Below are positions 16,813-22,461 of a stretch of 22,461 nt of DNA, in pieces. Positions within the stretch are counted from its first letter, which is position 1; each line of letters starts with the position of its first letter. The notes beneath the pieces are model-generated. The model made no database searches. It saw nothing but the letters and a program-made list of their open reading frames with translations, and was not told where the DNA came from. The translations under genes and the position numbers were made by a program. The DNA is from Beroe ovata (Eukaryota > Ctenophora > Nuda > Beroida > Beroidae): positions 205,783-228,243 of the forward strand of contig CAMPET010000110.1 of the NCBI GenBank assembly GCA_946803715.1, written 5' to 3'.

Positions 16813-17558
16813 CTAATCTTTCCAGGGCAGAAGCTTGTATGGGTTCATGATCCCCTGCGGATCGAACACACTCTTCAGAGTTCTCATCACTTCGATTAAA
16901 CCGGGATCTTTGCTGTACCTGAGAATTTGAATGATGCACTCATGTATCCGGCTGTGGTCATTCACACGACACGTGTAAAGTTAGTGATCTGCAGTTTGAT
17001 TCTGCGCGGGAATTTCTCATTTCCCAATAGTATATACTCACTTGAGATAGTTTGCTTTCTTCAGTCCCATGCCGTGCTCTGCACTTATACTGCCCCGCAT
17101 CCTGGCTACCTCCTCGTAAACAAACGGCTCGATCAGTGACAATGCCTGCGGAGGATTGGAAAATTGACAACTGATTCGGTGCTCAATTACCTAAACTTTC
17201 TGTGCTTTATTCAGGTAAAAATCTGGTTGTCGCATGATGGGCAAATTCTGAGACGTTTCTATCGGGAGAGAACCATATGTCGCATGATGGGGTGCGTACT
17301 TGTGGGCTCCACTCAGGTGTAATGGGGTTGAAATGGAGATCACCGTCACCCACATGACCGTATGCTCCCACCACACACCCAGGAATCGGCGCCAACACAC
17401 GCTTCACCTGAAACACACACAGCCTGCATGACACCACCACCACCGCTCACCTCGTGGTTGTAAGATGGTGTCAATATGTTGAGGTGGAGGTTGTTGTCGC
17501 CTAGGTGACCGTATCCAACAGCTAATGAGTTGTCAATGAACTGCATCCGCTCCCGAAT
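16813..17558 (-). CDS. D-2-hydroxyglutarate dehydrogenase-like, 3' exons only
   Basis: Four exon candidates: 17558-17451, 17407-17300, 17145-17042, 16918-16813 (stop TAG). They encode the C-terminal FAD-linked oxidase domain: the metal-site motif [13 protein letters not shown] (first exon) or [13 protein letters not shown] (second exon), then [13 protein letters not shown], then [15 protein letters not shown] and the stop. This matches the end of D2HGDH/D-lactate dehydrogenase family enzymes, which are mitochondrial flavoproteins oxidising D-2-hydroxy acids. The first two exons are alternatives by sequence: both are 108 bases, phase 0-0, and hold the same motif, and only 43 bp separate them. 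The N-terminal FAD-binding part (about three quarters of the protein) is not seen between here and the Tctex1 gene. So the gene is either a truncated copy, misassembled, or one whose intron contains the Tctex1 gene. Confidence 0.8.
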
Positions 17559-18087
17559 CTATAGGGAAAATCGGGAAAATTGGATAAAATTGAAAAGGTT
17601 TATAGCACACTATATACCTTATAGCTGCCATGATTGATCTAGATATTATGCGATATTTAGGAGTTCATTGACAATTTGAATAATGAATATTGTCACGAAG
17701 TTTGCGAGAAAACGATTCAAAGTTTGAAATTCAAGGGTTGGTCAAACTAAAATGATTGGTTTGAGTAGTATATACAAGAATGAATCGTCATGATAGCTGC
17801 AGTAAGTACTATCAGTGGTCGAGTCTTCGACTTCTGCTTCCCTGTCCCACACTGCACTTCATTGCTTCTTTCAGCAATGTACCGTTCATCAGCACGGCGA
17901 ACCGATACTCGATAGTGGAAGTTAATGGGGCTTATTTTACACAGTTCCGATAATATACAACGATAATACAGTAACCAGTTTCTGCCAACTGTCGGGATGC
18001 TTTCTTTCATGATGGGATCCAACTCTAGCTGCATTTTCATGAGTTACATGATAACAGTTATTATGATAACTATACGAGTAACGGCCG
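17559..18087. other. Region between D2HGDH-like exons and Tctex1 gene
   Basis: About 530 bp. No exon with D2HGDH similarity is visible on the minus strand. A 97-codon open frame (18040-17747, minus) is unrecognised and poorly supported. Acceptor-type sequence precedes 17558, so transcription is expected to enter from this side. Confidence 0.5.
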
Positions 18088-18708
18088 TTACTCGTAGTAA
18101 ATCCCATAAACCGTCCCCACAGCGAACAAGTTCTCGTCCCTGTAGCTGTAGGATGCGAAGGTGTCGAACTGCGGGTACCACAGACACCGCGACGCCACCT
18201 GGACTCCCTGCCCCTCCACAGATCCCATCAGCACCAACACAACAATCTTATACCGGGTATCCTTACCCAACTCCTGCTTCACCTGCAGCCTGATCAACTC
18301 TGTTAGGTGCGTCGTTAGATCCTGATCCCCAAACTTCTGATCGGTCAGATTGGACTGGAACACAGACTTGATGATATCCTCTGTTTTCTTGATGGGAAAG
18401 CGTTGTGAGTCCTGGGGCTCGAGTCTGTAGGTGTTCTCGTACAGTTCACGTGGCTGTTTCACGGCTTCCTCTGTGTCACTGTACACACTGCCCGCCCCCC
18501 GGGAATACCTTCTGTTGAGGAGTCCTATGATGGAAACCCGACCCACAGCTGAGTGCCACCCCGACTTCTTCACCCCCAGGTCTATCTGAGTGAGGCGGCG
18601 TGATTGACGGCGCGGCGGCGGCGGCACAGTATCCGTGGCGACAGACACAACGCTCTCCTTGCGGAGTGAGCTGGGGAGTGCGAGTGTACTCTCCCTCCGT
18701 CCTGACAT
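18088..18708 (-). CDS. Tctex1-domain dynein light chain, DYNLT5-like, single exon
   Basis: 206 residues, intronless, unlike its neighbours. Residues 1-90 are basic, with serine and proline (PPPPRRQSRR at 29-38), and resemble the disordered N-termini of Tctex1D proteins. From about residue 95 the Tctex1 domain runs to the end: ENTYRLEPQDSQRF, then KIVVLVLMGSVEGQGVQVASR, CLWYPQFDTFASYSY and ENLFAVGTVYGIYYE. This is the full family signature ending in the terminal beta strand. Human DYNLT5 (TCTEX1D1) is the closest member I know; these proteins bind dynein intermediate chains, often in cilia. The ATG is the only plausible start. Being a single exon could mean an ancient retrocopy. Confidence 0.93.
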   Translation of the reverse strand: MSGRRESTLALPSSLRKESVVSVATDTVPPPPRRQSRRLTQIDLGVKKSGWHSAVGRVSIIGLLNRRYSRGAGSVYSDTEEAVKQPRELYENTYRLEPQDSQRFPIKKTEDIIKSVFQSNLTDQKFGDQDLTTHLTELIRLQVKQELGKDTRYKIVVLVLMGSVEGQGVQVASRCLWYPQFDTFASYSYRDENLFAVGTVYGIYYE

Positions 18709-18804
18709 GGTGGCTGCTTCGCGTTGTTAGAGGGGATAGCTGGTGTTAGGGTGGGTAACGAGTTTGATGTGAAGAATAAGATGTGGAATAACTATAGGAA
18801 AAGC

Positions 18805-18920
18805 AATGGCGATGAGTAAAGAACGCTAAGAACAAGGAATGGCTCTGAGTAAAGAACGCTAAGAACAAGGAATGGCGCTGAGTAAAGAACGACTAAAGGA
18901 CAAGGAATGGCGCTGAGTTA
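18805..18920. repeat. 33-bp tandem repeat, about 3.5 copies
   Basis: Units start AATGGCGATGAGTAAAGAAC and continue GCTAAGAACAAGG. Copy 1 is 18805-18837, copy 2 is 18838-18870, copy 3 is 35 bases long, and a partial copy follows. It lies about 100 bp upstream of the Tctex1 start codon. Confidence 0.9.
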
Positions 18921-19336
18921 TTCGAGCGGATAAAAAGCAGAAACTGAGATATTGGGCAATCGTTATACTATTAAATTTTTGCTTGTTAATTTGGGACACA
19001 TTGCCACAAGAAGTGTCAGTATACTGACGTCACACTGTAAGACTCAGCCACTGATACACATCACAACACTCCAACACGCCACAATCACTATCAATATGAT
19101 GAAGGAAAATGCACTGGGGCTGGTGACGGTGCAATGGTGTTAAACTCTGATGAAACAATAACAAGGGGGTACTATGACACTTGGTAAAACAGACACTGAC
19201 AGAGTTTATATAAAACACGCGGTAACCCTAGCAACTGCAACACAGGTGAAACAGAGCTGGTAGCATTAGGTAGCGAGCTGCTACTGTAATTCTGACCAGT
19301 TCTAATAGCTGAGGGAGGAAGACGTGGGTATATTCA

Positions 19337-19450
19337 ACATGTGTCATTGTGTCATTGTGTCATTGTGTCATTGTGTCATGTGTCATGTGTCATGTNGTCA
19401 TTGTGTCATTGTGTCATGTGTCATTGTGTCATTGTGTCATTGTGCCATGT
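19337..19450. repeat. TGTCATTG microsatellite
   Basis: Alternating TGTCATTG and TGTCATG units with one N at 19396. Copy number in the assembly may be unreliable. Confidence 0.9.
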
Positions 19451-19914
19451 GTATCATAGCAGTACGCTAACAAAGAGATACAGCACTGTTGGAGATGTAC
19501 AATTTGTTTCAGCAGTACGCTATATATAAAGTATAGTCTGGGTGATTTGAGTATTATCTTACTCTTAGAGTATGGTCTTAGAGAAAGTTCTGACTTCGCA
19601 GTCTAGACAAGAATAAACCTAAATAATAAGTACAAACATCCCGAAAAGGAGCAGGATACAAAGAGGCCGGAGTGCAAAGCCAATGACCTATTCGTACAGC
19701 AGGCCCAGGGGCGTGCCGTTAAATGAACAGTCTGCGCGCGCAACTACACGCACGTGCAAATTCAAGTTGCGTAGCAACGCGATTTTATGAACTTCTGAAC
19801 ACGCGCGCGTCAGTTTACACAGTTGTATCCTTGATCACGTTCGTTTTCTTGAACTTAACAAAACTGAAACGCAACTTCCAAACGTTTGACATCGCAAATC
19901 ACCTATCATTTGCC

Positions 19915-21223
19915 ATGCCATCAACAATCATCACAATTCTCTGTGCAATGACGCTCCTCAGCACTGGTAAGACAATAATGAGCAGTCATTTCAAATCTGA
20001 TCATGATTAGGCGTCATCAGTTCGAGATGTCCGCACTGAATGAGACAAGCTTGATTCGTCCTGCTTTCATTCTACATTAACAGAATCCACAGTTACAAAG
20101 TTGCTAACTTCACAGGTATGGGTTACAAGATAGAAAGGCCAGGCGAAGTGGATCACTCGGAATATCAAATGGTCCGAGGAACAGCACAAGTCACGGATAT
20201 AGTCGCAGAGGAGGAAGTGGTCACAAGTGATGCCGTGCAGGAATTTGCTGGAGAGGAAGGAGGGGAGGGAAAGAGGAATGAGGAAGTGAGAAAGGAGGGA
20301 GAGGAAATGCTGTTCTCACCACTACCGAGTTGGATCAAATCTGCAGATCTAAAGATCATATTTGTGGGGATATTTGCCCTATTTCTACTTCTGGTACTCC
20401 TGGTCTCTATCTTCAACCATATGCAGTGAGTTCGCGAAAATAATGATCAATTAATCGGCTCCAGTAGAACACTACCTTAACTATAAGAGTATAAGCTCTC
20501 AACTCTTAGGTGAACACTAAGTCACTAAACATCATGAGTTAAGATCTTCATTCCAGGTGGCGAAAAGTCATGGAAATCATTGACAAAAACCAAGACCTGA
20601 GCAGTCAATGCATCAGAAGGATGCAAGAAGAAATAGAAAGGCTGGAGTCACAGCATTCATCGTTGGTACTCCAGAGAGATGCAAGCAGCTGCATCATTGA
20701 AATGGGAGACGCAGACGACTATGTTGAAACACATAACTGCCAGAGATCTGTTGACACAGTTGTGTCAATCAATGACACATTCATGACACCGGTCAAAGCA
20801 GAACAATGGGGTTCAGAGAAAACGGTGGCTCAACTACCATCAGTAGAGCTATGCACAACTGAACCATCTGACCCAATCCATGCTATGACTGAATCAGGGG
20901 GAGCAAAGCAGGCTGCTCCCTCACAAGACACTATTCTCCCGAAAACGGGCGAGGAAAACACAAGATGTGTACCAGAAGATGCTCATTGTAGGGAAACGTA
21001 CATTACCCAGTGCAGTAAAGAGAAGACGACTGTCATAGCGGAGCAATCAATTAGCACAACACGTGTCCCTCAGTGTGATAGAGAGAATATGTGCTCTGGG
21101 GAAGGGGAAGAAGAGGGGAGAACATTGCCCCAAACTGAAATGAAGCCCCGGATAAGCTCGTCTCCCAGTGTTGTTCACAAGTACAACACACGGCTTTACA
21201 GCACACAAGGGAGAAATGTCTAG
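19915..21223 (+). CDS. Unknown single-pass membrane protein, three exons
   Basis: Exons 19915-19966, 20116-20425, 20557-21223, with GTAAGA/CAG and GTGAGT/CAG borders and phases 1 and 2 that fit, give 342 residues. Residues 1-17 (MPSTIITILCAMTLLST) look like a signal peptide. Residues 18 to about 97 are acidic and lysine/glutamate-rich. A strong transmembrane helix follows (IIFVGIFALFLLLVLLVSIF). Directly after it comes a short coiled coil (VMEIIDKNQDLSSQC, RRMQEEIERLESQHSSLVLQ). The remaining 170 residues are serine/threonine-rich with scattered cysteines and end in a basic YNTRLYSTQGRNV. I recognise no family. An in-frame upstream ATG at 19723 would give a longer N-terminus. If exon 2 is not spliced to exon 3, a TGA stops it right after HMQ. 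Confidence 0.72.
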
Positions 21224-21306
21224 AGTTGCTACTGACAGAACATAATGACTTGTTTGGGCACTTTTATTCTTTTTAAGATGGAATCTTCCTTCTAAGAGAT
21301 GGATTA

Positions 21307-21390
21307 CAGTAGATGTTATAAAGTATATGTTATACAGTAGATGTTATACAGTAGATGTTATACAGTAGATGTTATACAGTAGATGTTTTT
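21307..21390. repeat. 14-bp minisatellite, six copies
   Basis: Unit CAGTAGATGTTATA. Copies 1, 3, 4 and 5 are identical, copy 2 is diverged, and copy 6 ends in a T run. It lies just downstream of the membrane protein gene. Confidence 0.92.
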
Positions 21391-22416
21391 TTTAGTAGCA
21401 ATATTTTAGTTGCAATATAGTCACTAGTCAGCAGTTAGTCAGCAGTTAGTCAGTTTTAGTATTGGAGCTCGTGATTTTGTAGCAGTAGATCTAAACCATA
21501 CTCTATCACTTAATTATCATATCCAGAAGTAGAAGTGTTTTCTTTCGTACCGTACATATGACGAAAGTACGGCAACTGACCCCCCTAACCCTGACCATAA
21601 CAGTTACCCAAGCCCTAACACTAACTGTGATTGTCGGGGGGTCATTTGTCGCACTACGACATATGACAGGTGACAAGTGACGATGTCAGGAATAAGCATA
21701 GAAGACGGGGACAAAACAACCACTACCGTGTGATATTTGGAAAGTGTCCAACTCTGTGACAGAGATCATGATCAAGGTGGAACATCCTACAAAAGATATC
21801 CTACTGAAGAGTGACTGCAAAACCCGCATCACTATGGTTACTCAACATAACATATCAGCAATGAATGGTGATTGGAAATTAATGACAAAAATAATAACTG
21901 CTCTCGCATGATTAGATTTGGATATCATGAACATCCGCGGCTTCTGGAACCATAAATCAAATTCTGAAGCGTAGGAGTCAAAATAGTCATGAAGCGGGAA
22001 ACGGGCAGTTGAACGCAAACGCGCCAACTTCGAAAATTAACTTAATATAAAGTGTAAAGTAAGAAAAGTGTCTGCAAAAAATAAGTTTAAAAAGGAGTTG
22101 GTACCAGGGTAATATAAGAAAAGAGAGAGTAATGAGTTGTGGAGGTAGTAACTAGTAATGATTTAGTTGTGGAGGTTGTAATAATGTAGTGCCATAGTTG
22201 TGTGTGCAATGTAATCACACCACACCACAACGTGCTCTGATGAGAAAACTGATGAGAGAAAACTCCCTGATTACCAGGAATGATAATTAATTATGAATGA
22301 ACATGTTCCCTGATGGAACATGTTGTGAGATGGAACTTCCATCTCTCAAGAATGTGCTTTCTCTATCAGTATCAGCTATATTGACCCAATACAGCATTTC
22401 ACTGCCAAGGCACAGC
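21391..22416. other. Non-coding right flank
   Basis: About 1 kb with no gene that I can support. It contains a duplicated CAGCAGTTAGT near 21430, the palindromic element at 21555-21665, and a small inverted repeat around GAACATGTTCC / GGAACATGTT near 22300-22320. Confidence 0.5.
21555..21665. mobile_element. Palindromic MITE-like element (111 bp)
   Basis: Imperfect terminal inverted repeats of about 30 bases: CATATGACGAAAGTACGG at the left and the complement of CATATGTCGTAGTGCG at the right, followed inward by TGACCCCCC / GGGGGGTCA. An inner ACAGTTA / TAACTGT pair extends the fold. No coding capacity. Confidence 0.75.
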
Positions 22417-22461
22417 GTGTGTTGTGTGTGTGTGTGTCTGTGTGTGTGTGGGTGTGTGTGT
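22417..22461. repeat. (TG)n microsatellite at window edge
   Basis: Interrupted TG tract running to the end of the window, mirroring the tract at position 1. Confidence 0.9.

Larger units (their letters stand above)
18709..19914. other. Intergenic region with tandem repeats and possible promoters
   Basis: About 1.2 kb between the starts of the Tctex1 gene (minus) and the membrane protein gene (plus). It holds a 33-bp tandem repeat, a TGTCATTG microsatellite and two TATA-like strings (TTTATATAAAA near 19204 and TATATATAAAG near 19523). Open frames here have no recognisable product. Confidence 0.55.

Noticed and set aside
17747-18040. 97-codon minus-strand frame between D2HGDH-like exons and Tctex1
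   Set aside because: No similarity to the missing FAD-binding domain and no good splice sites; likely chance.

Overview
The window looks like animal DNA, most likely an early-branching invertebrate; a demosponge is my guess, not a proof. Host genes have many short introns (about 40 to 400 bp) with clean GT/AG borders and matching phases. They encode metazoan-type domains (Ig, von Willebrand factor D, Tctex1 dynein light chain, a 12-TM MFS transporter). Small foldback elements and minisatellites fill the spaces between exons. Both ends of the window are (TG)n tracts, so this may be a whole contig broken at microsatellites. Single unresolved bases lie at 6226, 10565 and 19396.

Region 1 (1 to about 6060) is the right part of a Polinton/Maverick (adintovirus-like) element. 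All nine recognised ORFs are on the minus strand and none is broken. In transcription order they are penton-like minor capsid protein, small pVI-like protein, double-jelly-roll major capsid protein, adenovirus-type cysteine protease, chromodomain DDE integrase, packaging ATPase, a basic protein with a hydrophobic tail, and two conserved-looking unknowns. The protein-primed DNA polymerase and the far terminal repeat are not in the window. TATA-like motifs occur only at three ORF borders, and the six ORFs from 5013 to 947 are joined mostly by overlapping stop/start codons.

Region 2 (about 6107 to 11737, minus strand) is a host gene I could assemble as 13 in-phase exons (535 codons plus stop). 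It encodes a secreted protein with signal peptide, a cysteine-containing N-terminal part, one Ig domain, one vWD domain and a C8-like region. A segment of about 530 bp carrying two of its exons is duplicated in tandem, and all ten exonic differences between the copies are synonymous. Introns hold a large minisatellite with a TA-flanked MITE inside it, and two hairpins.

Region 3 (13120 to 15087, plus strand) is a complete five-exon MFS transporter of 458 residues, SLC18B1-like. Region 4 (15088 to 16812) is non-coding and holds two copies of a GC-rich palindromic MITE. Region 5 (16813 to 18708, minus strand) has the 3' exons of a D-2-hydroxyglutarate dehydrogenase-like gene, with a duplicated 36-codon metal-site exon and no visible upstream exons, and then a complete single-exon Tctex1 (DYNLT5-like) gene. 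Region 6 (19915 to 21223, plus strand) is a three-exon gene for a single-pass membrane protein with a short coiled coil, which I do not recognise. The rest is repeats and a last palindromic MITE.

The strongest leads are the possibly polycistronic layout of the Polinton with its integrase inside the morphogenesis block, the two cases of tandem exon duplication, and the orphan membrane protein.
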